A stretch of 64,000 bases of DNA from Akkermansiaceae bacterium UBA2381 (GCA_002344215.1 DDSV01000024.1:351821-415820), one strand, 5' to 3'; numbered from the stretch's first letter, positions 42,929 through 51,375 are shown. The notes: a model not told the origin generated them from the letters alone. Made by a program: numbers and translations.

Positions 42929-45175
42929 TCAACCCATGGAGTAGGGGTCAATGTCGACGGTGATAATCACGTCTTCCGGAAAAGTCAGGTCTTTCATCAC
43001 TTCTCTGAGATGTCCGGCGAGGCGTCTCGCTCCGACTGATTTCAGGACGATCTGAAAGCGCCACTGATCATGAGATTTCACCAGCGGGGATGGAAGTGGA
43101 TCCGTCATGGTGATGCCCTCGGGGAGGTGGCGCTTCAGCCTCGCGTGAAGCGTTTTGAGAGAGAACTCGGCCCGTTCGAGGTGGACGGAGCGTGAGGTCA
43201 CCAGAGCCAGGTGGGAATAGGGCGGATGTCCGAACTGCCGCCTCAGGGCCAGCTCATACTCCGCATATCCCTCAAAATCATGATGTCGGGCGAACTGAAT
43301 CGATGGGTGGTGCGGGGTGTAGGTCTGGACCACCACCTCACCTTCCAGTTCCCCGCGGCCGGCGCGACCCGCCACCTGGGTGAGGAGTTGAAAGGTTCGT
43401 TCCCCGGCGCGGAAATCGGGAATATAGAGGCCGACGTCGGCATTCAGAATACCGACAAGGGTGACATTAGGGAAGTGCAGTCCCTTGGCGATCATCTGAG
43501 TGCCGAGGAGGATGTCGATTTTCTTCGCGCGAAAGGCATTGAGCGTGTCGCGGAGCTCGTTTTTCTTTCGCATTGAATCCGTGTCGACGCGGCTGATGCG
43601 GGCTTCGGTGAAGACTTGGCGCAGGATCTCCTCCACTCGCTCGGTTCCGTAACCGGCATTCACGATGGAACGACTTGAGCACTCCGGACAACGGCTCGGG
43701 GGAAGCTGGGAGAACCCGCAGATGTGGCAGATGAGTCTGTCCTCTTTACGATGCAAGGTCATCGTTGTGCTGCAATGGCGGCAGTTGGCAACATAGCCGC
43801 ACTCGGGACACAGAATATTGCGGGCGAAACCCCGTCGATTGAGGAAGAGAATCGTCTGCTCGCCGTTGGCGAGGCGCTGCTCCATTAAGTTGCGCAATCT
43901 AGTGGAAAGAATCGTGGGCCCGGACTGACTCTTTTTCCCCTCGTTCCTCATGTCGATCACCCGGATGAGAGGCAGCTTTCGATCATCGATGCGCAGACGC
44001 ATCGTCGTCAGTTCATATTTGCCACTCTGGACATTTTGCCACGATTCGAGCGAAGGAGTCGCGCTCCCCAGAAGAACCGGGCAACCTTCGAGATGGCCGC
44101 GAACCACGGCAATGTCGCGGGCCTGATACCTCGGTGAAGTGTCCTGCTTGTAGGAGTTTTCATGCTCCTCATCGACGACAATCAGACCCAGGTTTCGCAC
44201 CGGAGAAAAAATCGCGCTCCTTGCCCCGATCACGATGCGTGCCTTCTGATCGAGCACCTTCCGCCATTCATCATGACGCTCGCCCTCGGACAGATTGCTG
44301 TGCAGGATCGCGACCTGGTCTTTGATTTTTGCAAAACGCTGTTTGAAGCGATCCGCCGTCTGCGGAGTCAACGCGATCTCGGGAACGAGCACAATGGCCC
44401 CTTTTCCCTCCTCAATGGCCTTCTGGATTGCCTGCAGATAAACCTCGGTCTTTCCGCTTCCGGTCACTCCGTAAAGAAGAATCGGTCGGCTCTTCTCCCC
44501 ATTGCTGATGCGTCGTGAAGACTCAAAGACCTGATCCAGCACCACCCGCTGCTCCGCATTGAGCGTCAGCGGTCCCGATTCGACGTATTCCACCTCGCTG
44601 AGGGGATCCCGGTTGACGATCCGATCCACCACTCGGACCAGCCCTCTCTCCTCAAGGGCCTTCAGGGACGAGCGTGAGACACCCATGTTATCGGTTAAAT
44701 CGGTCAGACGACTAGCTCCTTTCTCACTGAGAATCTCGAGCGCCTCCCGCTGTTTTTGCTGCCGGGCGCTAATAGTGTCAAGAATCTCCGGCGTTACCGG
44801 TCCCGCCAGTTCGACGTACTTCGTCGTCTTTCTTTTCTCCTCATCACCCCGCGAAGGCTTGGGCAGCATCGATCGGATCACCGTCTCAATCGGTGTGAGA
44901 TAGAAGGCGGAAATCCACTCCGCCAACTTCAACAGCCCCGGCGTTAGAAAAGGATCTTCCGCCACCACTCCGAGGATGGGCTTAAGGGCATATCCAAGCT
45001 CCGCCGTATCAACCGACTCGATCGAGGTGACGGTGCCAATGGCGCGACGGTTCCGCAAAGGCACGCTGACCCGATGGCCGGGGATGACCGCATAGGTGTC
45101 CGGAAGCAGATAGCTGAACGAAAGGTCGCTCGTGGCACCATCAATGAGAACCTTCACTATCTGCTCACGCGCCAT
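42929..45175 (-). CDS. priA: Primosomal protein N' (PriA helicase)
   Basis: Replication-restart helicase that recognises stalled forks. 748 residues: N-terminal 3'-end-binding domain (SFSYLLPDTYAVIPGHRVSVPL), Walker A YGVTGSGKTEVYL, Walker B VVDEEHENSYK, then eight cysteines in four CxxC pairs (CPECGYVANCRHC, CHICG, CPEC) for two zinc ions, VGILNADVGLYIPDFRAGERTFQLL and QVAGRAGR. No Shine-Dalgarno precedes ATG 45175; an intrinsic-terminator hairpin ends 5 nt upstream of it, which makes translation and promoter placement unusual. Confidence 0.95.
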   Translation of the reverse strand: MAREQIVKVLIDGATSDLSFSYLLPDTYAVIPGHRVSVPLRNRRAIGTVTSIESVDTAELGYALKPILGVVAEDPFLTPGLLKLAEWISAFYLTPIETVIRSMLPKPSRGDEEKRKTTKYVELAGPVTPEILDTISARQQKQREALEILSEKGASRLTDLTDNMGVSRSSLKALEERGLVRVVDRIVNRDPLSEVEYVESGPLTLNAEQRVVLDQVFESSRRISNGEKSRPILLYGVTGSGKTEVYLQAIQKAIEEGKGAIVLVPEIALTPQTADRFKQRFAKIKDQVAILHSNLSEGERHDEWRKVLDQKARIVIGARSAIFSPVRNLGLIVVDEEHENSYKQDTSPRYQARDIAVVRGHLEGCPVLLGSATPSLESWQNVQSGKYELTTMRLRIDDRKLPLIRVIDMRNEGKKSQSGPTILSTRLRNLMEQRLANGEQTILFLNRRGFARNILCPECGYVANCRHCSTTMTLHRKEDRLICHICGFSQLPPSRCPECSSRSIVNAGYGTERVEEILRQVFTEARISRVDTDSMRKKNELRDTLNAFRAKKIDILLGTQMIAKGLHFPNVTLVGILNADVGLYIPDFRAGERTFQLLTQVAGRAGRGELEGEVVVQTYTPHHPSIQFARHHDFEGYAEYELALRRQFGHPPYSHLALVTSRSVHLERAEFSLKTLHARLKRHLPEGITMTDPLPSPLVKSHDQWRFQIVLKSVGARRLAGHLREVMKDLTFPEDVIITVDIDPYSMG

Positions 45176-45180
45176 CGGTA

Positions 45181-45217
45181 CAAAAAGAAATCGCCTTCCG
45201 GGAAACCGGAAGGCGAT
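45181..45217 (-). terminator. Intrinsic terminator hairpin directly upstream of priA
   Basis: ATCGCCTTCCGG / CCGGAAGGCGAT, a perfect 12-bp stem with GAAA-type loop, followed on the minus strand by TTTCTTTTTG, six bases before the priA ATG. Confidence 0.85.
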
Positions 45218-45540
45218 CTACAAAGTGATGCTGAACGCTGGTTAACTCCAGCGAAAAGCGACTTGGATGACTCTACAAAATGCCTGTTTAAACTTAGCTC
45301 ACGGGTCCAGAGGTCTCCAGGCGACACCTCGCCGCCGACTGATGTGGGTGCTTTGCCTCGTCTCAGGGGTTTGATCGACGATCTCAGATGATGGAAGAAC
45401 GTCCTCTCATCATATTCTGGAGGTGTCTTCCGGGGCCGGACCTCAATATTCCAACCGTGTGTTTGCCCCACCGCCTCGAGGAAGCGATGATTACCAAATC
45501 TTCATTGGAATCACGGAAAGATCTCCTTTCGACAAAACGC
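45218..45540 (-). other. Structured non-coding stretch between two terminators (possible sRNA or priA leader)
   Basis: About 320 nt bounded by the terminator of paralogue 2 and the hairpin in front of priA, so it must hold its own promoter. On the minus strand it contains several perfect short hairpins: CGCTGG-AGTTAA-CCAGCG, GGCGA-GGTG-TCGCC, GAAAG-GAGAT-CTTTC and a GAGGT/ACCTC stem. No convincing protein: an open frame here is Ser/Arg-rich and reads through the terminator. It does not match tmRNA, RNase P RNA or a tRNA by eye; a 6S-like or novel small RNA, or a transcription-attenuating leader of priA, remain possible. Confidence 0.4.
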
Positions 45541-45573
45541 AAAAAAGCCGCCCTCCGTGAGGAAGGCGGCTTT
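45541..45573 (-). terminator. Intrinsic terminator of paralogue 2
   Basis: GCCGCC / GGCGGC stem with an inner CTCC/GGA extension and a T run on the minus strand. Sequence is nearly identical to the terminator of paralogue 4 at 48000-48031. Confidence 0.85.
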
Positions 45574-45605
45574 CCGTTTGAAATTTCTTTCTTAAATCAA
45601 GCCGA

Positions 45606-46403
45606 TCAGAACGTCACGTTCAGGCTGATGCCCGAGTAAACGTTGTTTTCGTCCGCAATATTCGTGAAGCCGCCGCCAGCGACGCTGACTGCACCATCAC
45701 GGTTTTCATATCCCACGAAGGGGGTAAGAGTCGCACGGCAGTTCAACTGGATCGGAAGCGAGGCTCTCGCATAGTAGTGATTCCATCCGTGGTTGCCCTG
45801 GCCACTGCTCACAGCCAAGTTGATCACGCCATCAAGATATCCAGCTCCACCGGCAAGCACCAGGCTGATGTTGTCCGTGATCGCGAAGGATTTCTCAAGA
45901 CCGACCTGATGATACCAACCATCGGATTCACCAAGAAGGCGATTTCCGGTCATGTAGTTGGTTCCAAGAACCAGGTCAGCGAAGCCGAGGCTGCGGCGAA
46001 GACCGAGGCTGATCTCACCGAACTCACCAATGCTGGTCTCAGGGAAGAGGTGGTAGGTGTAACCGAGCGTGGTGTCGAAACCGGCGAAGGTGCCGAGAGC
46101 GGCTTTCGCATACACGTCAAGCTGGTCGAAGTTGACCGGATTCCATGAGTTTACGTAGGTCGCGCCAACGGTAACCGGAACAGCAAGTCCGTCGAAGGTG
46201 TAATTCACATCCGCCCAGGCGTTGTCTTCGGACCAATGCACGCCGTGGAAGTAGTAATCGGTTGCATAACCGACACTGATCTCACCACCGAGATCGATGC
46301 ACTCTTCAATCGGGGCCTTGCCCACGGGGGCTTTCCCCCAGTCTCCTGCGTTAACGCCGAGCGTCATCGCACCGATAGTTGCAACTAGAATTGCTTTTTT
46401 CAT
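45606..46403 (-). CDS. Outer-membrane beta-barrel family protein, paralogue 2
   Basis: 265 residues. Same signal peptide and GDWGKAPVGKAPIEECIDLGG block as the other copies, then VGYATDYYFHGVHWSEDN, AWADVNYTFDGLAVPVTVG, LNCRATLTPFVGYENRDG and a C-terminal NVTF. Almost identical to paralogue 4 (48065-48862) over the whole length, including the downstream terminator; differences cluster in a loop near residue 60 and in the last strands. Two conserved cysteines may form a disulfide. Barrel function unknown (porin, adhesin or surface layer are options). Confidence 0.75.
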   Translation of the reverse strand: MKKAILVATIGAMTLGVNAGDWGKAPVGKAPIEECIDLGGEISVGYATDYYFHGVHWSEDNAWADVNYTFDGLAVPVTVGATYVNSWNPVNFDQLDVYAKAALGTFAGFDTTLGYTYHLFPETSIGEFGEISLGLRRSLGFADLVLGTNYMTGNRLLGESDGWYHQVGLEKSFAITDNISLVLAGGAGYLDGVINLAVSSGQGNHGWNHYYARASLPIQLNCRATLTPFVGYENRDGAVSVAGGGFTNIADENNVYSGISLNVTF

Positions 46404-46497
46404 ATTAATTTAGATTCCCTTGGTTTGAGATGGGGGTCGTAATAACCTGTTTCCGAAGTTTTGCCGACTCCCGGGTGAACTCATCAAATTTCATGAT
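46404..46497 (-). promoter_or_regulatory. Conserved leader of paralogue 2
   Basis: Reads, toward the gene, AAAACTTCGGAAACAGG, TTATTACGACC, CTCAAACCAAGGGAAT and an AT-rich spacer. The last 48 nt match the leaders of paralogues 3-5; the outer 45 nt match paralogue 3 only. The remaining 46498-46762 shows no gene that I can support. Confidence 0.6.
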
Positions 46498-46765
46498 CTG
46501 TTGAGCCCAAGGCGCCAGCGAGACGACAATGACCGAAGAATACCACCCCGACAACCAAAAAAATTTCCGCATTTTATAAACTGGGCTGATGATCGTCTTC
46601 CACCGTCCACTCGTGGAGGTGCTCCCGGCCATTTGAATCATTCCGTGAGGATCACCGGGAAGCACTTCGACCCGACAAGCGTTTTCACCGTCCGGCTCGA
46701 CTCACTCTGCCCGCTATTACCTGATCTTGCTTTTTGACTCTCAACAGAGCGATTGAAGAAGGGCA

Positions 46766-46801
46766 AAAAGAACGCCGCCCCCCGTTTCCGGGAGGCGGCG
46801 T
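46766..46801 (-). terminator. Intrinsic terminator of paralogue 3
   Basis: CGCCGCC / GGCGGCG stem extended by C-rich/G-rich inner pairs around TTTC, followed by TTCTTTTTG on the minus strand. Confidence 0.85.
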
Positions 46802-46846
46802 TAAATTTTTTCAGTTAACCAAACGGCTAACCTTTCTCAGAGGCAC

Positions 46847-47710
46847 TTAGAAAGTTACACTGAGAGCAACACCACCGTGAACAACACTGTCGTCCACCGG
46901 AAGACCGCCAAGGACGGAAACCGGGTTGGAGTTGGCAGTGAAGCTGGATTGGTTGTTGTAACCAATGTAGGGGGTGAGGGTCGTGCGGCAATTCAGCTGG
47001 ATTGGCAGAGAGGCCTGAAGGTAGTAGTGGTTCCAACCGCGCTGAACGAAGGGAGTGTTCCCAAGCATGTCAACATAACCAACTCCGCCAGCAAGGACGA
47101 GGCTGATGTTGTCGGTGATTCCAAATGCACGCTCAAGTCCCACGTTTCCATAGAAACCGAGATCGCGACCACCGAAACCAAATGCCCCGGCGTTGGTTGT
47201 GTCATCGAGGTAGTAGTTGGCAGAACCAACCAGTGTGGCAAAACCCAAATCACGGCTGAACTCGAGACTTACTTCACCAAGGTCATCCCCCGCTCCAAAA
47301 GCGTTTCCATTAGGAATGAGGCTGAGGCCCTCTGGATAGAGGTGGTGGGTGTAGGCAAGAGCAAGGTCAAATCCAGCAACAGTTCCGAGGTCAGCTGAAG
47401 CGGAGAGTTGGAGCTCGTCAAAGCTGCGGCCCAGAAAGGCAGGAGAATCGACGCCGTTGAGATACCAGGCACCGATCGTGATCGGAACAGCCAAGCCATC
47501 GAACGTGTAGTTTACTTCCCCGTAAACGGAGCTCGTGGCCACATGGTAACCACGGTAGAAGTAGTCGGACATCCAACCAACGGCGATTTCTCCACCGAGG
47601 TCGATACACTCTTCAATCGGGGCCTTGCCCACGGGGGCTTTCCCCCAGTCTCCTGCGTTAACGCCGAGCGTCATCGCACCGATAGTTGCAACTAGAATTG
47701 CTTTTTTCAT
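46847..47710 (-). CDS. Outer-membrane beta-barrel family protein, paralogue 3
   Basis: 287 residues, same N-terminal block; strand pattern VGWMSDYFYRGYHVATSSVYGEVNYTF and ALAYTHHLYPEGLS resemble paralogue 1 at 4876 more than its immediate neighbours. Ends GGVALSVTF with terminal Phe. Conserved cysteines in IEECID and LNCRTT. Flanked by its own leader and terminator, so it is transcribed separately from paralogues 2 and 4. Confidence 0.75.
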   Translation of the reverse strand: MKKAILVATIGAMTLGVNAGDWGKAPVGKAPIEECIDLGGEIAVGWMSDYFYRGYHVATSSVYGEVNYTFDGLAVPITIGAWYLNGVDSPAFLGRSFDELQLSASADLGTVAGFDLALAYTHHLYPEGLSLIPNGNAFGAGDDLGEVSLEFSRDLGFATLVGSANYYLDDTTNAGAFGFGGRDLGFYGNVGLERAFGITDNISLVLAGGVGYVDMLGNTPFVQRGWNHYYLQASLPIQLNCRTTLTPYIGYNNQSSFTANSNPVSVLGGLPVDDSVVHGGVALSVTF

Positions 47711-47802
47711 TTTTTTTTAGATTCCCTTGGTTTGAGATGGGGGTCGTAATAATCTGCTTCCGAAGTTTTGCCAACTCCCGGGTGAACTCATCATTTTCAT
47801 GA
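47711..47802 (-). promoter_or_regulatory. Conserved leader of paralogue 3
   Basis: Matches the paralogue 2 leader over about 90 nt with a few substitutions (TTATTACGACC and CTCAAACCAAGGGAAT unchanged). The following 47803-47999 shows no gene. Confidence 0.6.
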
Positions 47803-47999
47803 CTAGTTGATCCTAAGGAACCAGCAGCGTGACAATGACCGAATAAAGCCTCCCCGGCAACACAAAATTTCCACATTTTCTAATAAATTGACCTCTCATT
47901 CGTATTTGTGCCTCGAATCACGTGAATCCATCCAGTGATTCAACTCTATTCGGAAGGTCAACTGCCCTCCACAGGGCCCCGGCCTATAAGTCAAAACGC

Positions 48000-48031
48000 A
48001 AAAAAGCCGCCCTCCGTGAGGAAGGCGGCTT
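48000..48031 (-). terminator. Intrinsic terminator of paralogue 4
   Basis: Near-identical copy of the 45541-45573 hairpin (GCCGCC / GGCGGC with T run on the minus strand); the duplicated stretch starts a few bases before it, at CAAAACGC. Confidence 0.85.
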
Positions 48032-48064
48032 TTCGTTTGAAATTTCTTTCTTAAATCAAGCCGA

Positions 48065-48862
48065 TCAGAACGTCACGTTCAGGCTGATGCCCGAGTAGAC
48101 GTTGTCTTCGTCCGCAAGATTCGTAAAACCAGCACCACCGGCGTTGATGGCTCCATCACGATTCTCATATCCCACGAAGGGGGTAAGAGTCGCACGGCAG
48201 TTCAACTGGATCGGAAGCGAGGCTCTCGCATAGTAGTGATTCCATCCGTGACCCTGTTGGCCACCGCTCACAGCTGAGTTGATCAAGCCATCAAGATATC
48301 CAGCTCCACCGGCAAGCACGAGGCTGATGTTGTCCGTGATCGCAAAGGATTTCTCAAGACCGACTTGATGATACCAACCATCGGATTCACCAAGAAGGCG
48401 ATTTCCGGTCATGTAGTTGGTTCCAAGAACCAGGTCAGCGAAGCCGAGGCTACGGCGAAGACCGAGGCTGATCTCACCGAACTCACCAACACTGTTCTCA
48501 GGGAAGAGGTGGTAGGTGTAACCGAGGGTGGTGTCGAAGCCTGCGAAGGTGCCGAGAGCGGCTTTCGCATACACGTCAAGCTGGTCGAAGTTGACCGGAT
48601 TCCATGAGTTTACGTAGGTCGCGCCAACGGTGACCGGAACAGCAAGTCCGTCGAAGGTGTAATTCACATCCGCCCAGGCGTTGTCTTCTGCCCAATAGAC
48701 ACCGTGGAAGTAGTAATCGGTTGCATAACCGACACTGATCTCACCACCGAGATCGATGCACTCTTCAATCGGGGCCTTGCCCACGGGGGCCTTCCCCCAG
48801 TCTCCTGCGTTAACGCCGAGCGTCATCGCACCGATAGCTGCAACTAGAATTGCTTTTTTCAT
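48065..48862 (-). CDS. Outer-membrane beta-barrel family protein, paralogue 4
   Basis: 265 residues, near-identical to paralogue 2: the same VGYATDYYFHGV, DVNYTFDGLAVPVTVG and LNCRATLTPFVGYENRDG. Differences are a few residues in loops (VYWAEDN for VHWSEDN; INAGGAGFTNLAD for VSVAGGGFTNIAD). Signal peptide, two conserved cysteines and terminal Phe retained. The duplicated unit covers coding region plus terminator, indicating a recent duplication or gene conversion. Confidence 0.75.
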   Translation of the reverse strand: MKKAILVAAIGAMTLGVNAGDWGKAPVGKAPIEECIDLGGEISVGYATDYYFHGVYWAEDNAWADVNYTFDGLAVPVTVGATYVNSWNPVNFDQLDVYAKAALGTFAGFDTTLGYTYHLFPENSVGEFGEISLGLRRSLGFADLVLGTNYMTGNRLLGESDGWYHQVGLEKSFAITDNISLVLAGGAGYLDGLINSAVSGGQQGHGWNHYYARASLPIQLNCRATLTPFVGYENRDGAINAGGAGFTNLADEDNVYSGISLNVTF

Positions 48863-48910
48863 ATTAATTTAGATTCCCTTGGTTTGAGAGGTGGTCGTAA
48901 TAACCTGTTT
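48863..48910 (-). promoter_or_regulatory. Conserved leader of paralogue 4
   Basis: AACAGGTTATTACGACC, then CTCAAACCAAGGGAAT and AT-rich spacer to the ATG, as in the other copies; similarity stops abruptly beyond 48915. Confidence 0.6.
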
Positions 48911-49144
48911 TCAGAAACGTTTTTCGGAGGGTCGACGCGCTCAAAGCCGCATTATCGATGCAAAGCATTGGTTGTGAGGACCCTCTAAACGGAATAGTTA
49001 TAGCTTTGCTCGCCAATCGCAACAAAAAAATCGTTTTTTTCTTCTAAGAAACGGTCTGCTCCTGCGTTCCTTCTGAATGTCTTAGTCTGTTTTCCCTGTG
49101 TTTCTACCTCGCCCGTCAGACTCAGGATTAGCTCCAGACGGCAG

Positions 49145-49390
49145 GCCCTTAAAGGGAAAATGGATCGAAAGGCAGGACCCGAATTCGCTCCGGGCGCCTA
49201 AAACTTGCACTTCGATTCCTGACGACGATTTTGATGATCTGTAGACCGAGGCCGGTGATTTCCCTGTCCCCTCTGCTACCCCTTGAATGAAATCGCCTTC
49301 GGCGACCAGTTGCCGAAGAGCCGTCGCGGGTTAGCCTTTCGCTTCGAGTTCGTGGCGCGGAGGCCGGCAATTGCGTTCCGAAGGATTGCC
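49145..49390 (-). pseudogene. Possible relic of a histidine-kinase ATPase domain
   Basis: Minus-strand reading near 49258-49222 gives ITGLGLQIIKIVV, like the G2 box of histidine kinases; after a frame change the same strand gives GIEVQVLGARSEFGSCL then SIHFPF (to about 49150), like the final GxGSxFxxxLP segment. Stops and frame changes prevent an intact product. The assignment rests on short motifs only and may be chance. The surrounding 48911-49398 holds no other supported gene. Confidence 0.3.
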
Positions 49391-49398
49391 CCCGGGAC

Positions 49399-49435
49399 AA
49401 AAAAGAAGCCGCCCCCCGTTTAAGGGAGGCGGCTT
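49399..49435 (-). terminator. Intrinsic terminator of paralogue 5
   Basis: AAGCCGCC / GGCGGCTT stem with inner CCCCC/AGGGA pairs, followed by TTCTTTTTTG on the minus strand. Confidence 0.85.
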
Positions 49436-49481
49436 ACACCAAGGATCTAATTAAATTTAATTTCCTCTTGGATCAGATCAC

Positions 49482-50327
49482 TTAGAAAGTGACGCTGAGG
49501 CTCACACCGCCGTGAAGAATGTCTTCACCGCTAAGATTGCCCGTTGAGGAGAGAGCAGGATTGTTGTTGATGATCCAGCCGTTTCCACCGCCGTTGTAAC
49601 CAACGTAGGGGGTAAGGGTCGTGCGGCAGTTCAACTGAATCGGGAGAGAAGCACTGAGATACCAGTGGTTCCAACCGGAGTTGTCGCTAGGACCTCCACC
49701 AAGCGGGAAGAAGTAGTTGTCCGAGTAGCCTACGCCACCACCAAGAACGAGGTTGATGTTGTCGGTGATGCCGAGCGTCTTGGAGAGACCAGCCTGATAG
49801 TACCAACCGCCTTCGATTCCAACTCCGGGATTCTCAAGAGGGTTTGTGTTGTAGTTGGCTTCAAGAGCAAGGTCAACGAAGCCAAGGCTGCGTGTGATAT
49901 CAATGCCGAACTCGTTCTGAGAGACAGAACCGTTCTCAGGGAAGGAGTAATTCGTGTAAACGAGGCTCACATCAAATCCCGCGAAGGTACCAAGCTTGGC
50001 GCTTGCATACAGGTCGAGTTCGTCATAGGCCGCGCCCAATCCGGGAGCAGCACCTGCACCGGGGTCGATTCCATTGAGGTACCAAGCACCGATGGTGATC
50101 GGAACTGCGAGGCCATCGAATGTGTAGGCAACGCTGCCCCAGACGCTCGACTCGGCGAATCTCTCACCGTAGAAGATGTAGTCGGACATGTAACCAACAG
50201 CGATGGTGCCACCGAGGTCGATGCACTCTTCGATCGGGGCCTTGCCCACAGGGGCTTTCCCCCAGTCTCCTGCGTTAACGCCGAGCGTCATCGCACCGAT
50301 AGTTGCAACTAGGATTGCTTTTTTCAT
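49482..50327 (-). CDS. Outer-membrane beta-barrel family protein, paralogue 5
   Basis: 281 residues, the most divergent of the tandem group after the shared N-terminal block: VGYMSDYIFYGERFAESS, LDLYASAKLGTFAGFDVSLVY, LNCRTTLTPYVGYNGGGNG, ending GGVSLSVTF. Signal peptide and both conserved cysteines are present. Strand rhythm and terminal Phe again suggest a barrel of perhaps 12 strands. First of the array in the direction of transcription, but with its own leader and terminator. Confidence 0.75.
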   Translation of the reverse strand: MKKAILVATIGAMTLGVNAGDWGKAPVGKAPIEECIDLGGTIAVGYMSDYIFYGERFAESSVWGSVAYTFDGLAVPITIGAWYLNGIDPGAGAAPGLGAAYDELDLYASAKLGTFAGFDVSLVYTNYSFPENGSVSQNEFGIDITRSLGFVDLALEANYNTNPLENPGVGIEGGWYYQAGLSKTLGITDNINLVLGGGVGYSDNYFFPLGGGPSDNSGWNHWYLSASLPIQLNCRTTLTPYVGYNGGGNGWIINNNPALSSTGNLSGEDILHGGVSLSVTF

Positions 50328-50375
50328 ATGATTTCTAATTCCCTTGGTTTGAGATGTGGTCGTAATAACCTGTTT
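50328..50375 (-). promoter_or_regulatory. Conserved leader of paralogue 5
   Basis: AACAGGTTATTACGACC and CTCAAACCAAGGGAAT at the same distance from the ATG as in the other copies. No other gene is seen up to 50535. Confidence 0.6.
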
Positions 50376-50535
50376 TCGTCTTGGGGTAAACCCCTCGAAC
50401 TCTTAGAGCACTTACCGTGCCAATCTTTCGCGGCACTTTAAATGTTCCTTAAGGACGGTTCTATGATTAACGAGATGGCTACTACCTGCAACGTAAAAAT
50501 GTCGTTTTTGATCTAATAAACCCCTTGCCTGCTCG

Positions 50536-51375
50536 TTAAAGGGGGTTGTGCCCGATTGTTCGTCGTGACAGAACTGGCTCATATTTAGGCTCTCCTGCGA
50601 GAGAGTCACCGAGCCTGAAGAGGCCCATGGAGAGTGAAAAAAAATTCCCCGAGAGTCTCGAATTTCGCGTTACGTAGCCCCTTTCACCCAGATTATTCTC
50701 GACTTCCTCACCGCGGAGGACCGGTTCTTCCGTTTTTATGATTCGCAGGCGGCGCTTCACTCGCCCGACGCTCTGAATCCTCGAGATAATCTCCTGCCCG
50801 AGGTAACACCCTTTGTGAAAGTTCACCGCCCGGAGGTCGAGTCCCAGTTCGGCAGGAAACTCGTCCCCCGTTATTTCAAACCCGGCCCCCGGGATTCCGG
50901 CGAGAAGGCTCAACTCTTCGAATTCCTCCTTCTTTATTTCCTGATCGTCTTCAAAAGGAACCTCTGCCCGCAATTCGACGAATAAGTCGCGTCCGGGGAT
51001 ACGGGTTCGCAAACTGACCACTCCGTCGGTGCACTTAGTGAAATGGTGAATAAGAAGAAGGTTGCCGGTTTCATCTTGAATCTCGCAGTCATCCGCGATG
51101 AGGTAACGCTCAAGCCGCGCGAGGAGAAAGTCCCGCTGCCCAAGTTCCCCGTCCAGTAGAAGGGTATCCCCGGCGGCACTGATCCACACAAGGGCTTCCA
51201 CCTTACCCTTGATACTACAGAGACACGCGGCCACGGCTTCGCGGTCAAGGGGACCCGAAACATCATTGGTGACCTGACCGTTCAGAAAACGAACCCTATC
51301 GGGCCCGCTGATTCTGAAAATTGCCCGGTCCTTCAATGCGGCCCAACGGCCCTCAAGTGACTTCGGCTCGCTCAT
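50536..51375 (-). CDS. ygfZ: YgfZ/GcvT-domain folate-binding protein
   Basis: 279 residues. Tetrahydrofolate-binding family acting in iron-sulfur cluster assembly or repair. Signature HKGCYLGQEI with Cys190, FRISGPDRVRFLNGQVTNDV at the N-terminus and a short C-terminal beta domain. ATG 51375 overlaps the end of the dehydrogenase gene by 4 nt, so the two are translationally coupled. Confidence 0.92.
   Translation of the reverse strand: MSEPKSLEGRWAALKDRAIFRISGPDRVRFLNGQVTNDVSGPLDREAVAACLCSIKGKVEALVWISAAGDTLLLDGELGQRDFLLARLERYLIADDCEIQDETGNLLLIHHFTKCTDGVVSLRTRIPGRDLFVELRAEVPFEDDQEIKKEEFEELSLLAGIPGAGFEITGDEFPAELGLDLRAVNFHKGCYLGQEIISRIQSVGRVKRRLRIIKTEEPVLRGEEVENNLGERGYVTRNSRLSGNFFSLSMGLFRLGDSLAGEPKYEPVLSRRTIGHNPL

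Noticed and set aside
45157..45471. Open frame of 104 codons on the minus strand upstream of priA
   Set aside because: Composition is Ser/Arg-rich without domain features, the frame runs through a strong terminator hairpin and overlaps priA; non-coding RNA or leader is more likely.
46405..46497. Possible conserved leader peptide (DEFTRE then AKLRKQ) upstream of paralogues 2 and 3
   Set aside because: The matching frame in paralogue 3 lacks a start codon and has no stop before the gene region in the same way; DNA-level conservation explains the similarity.
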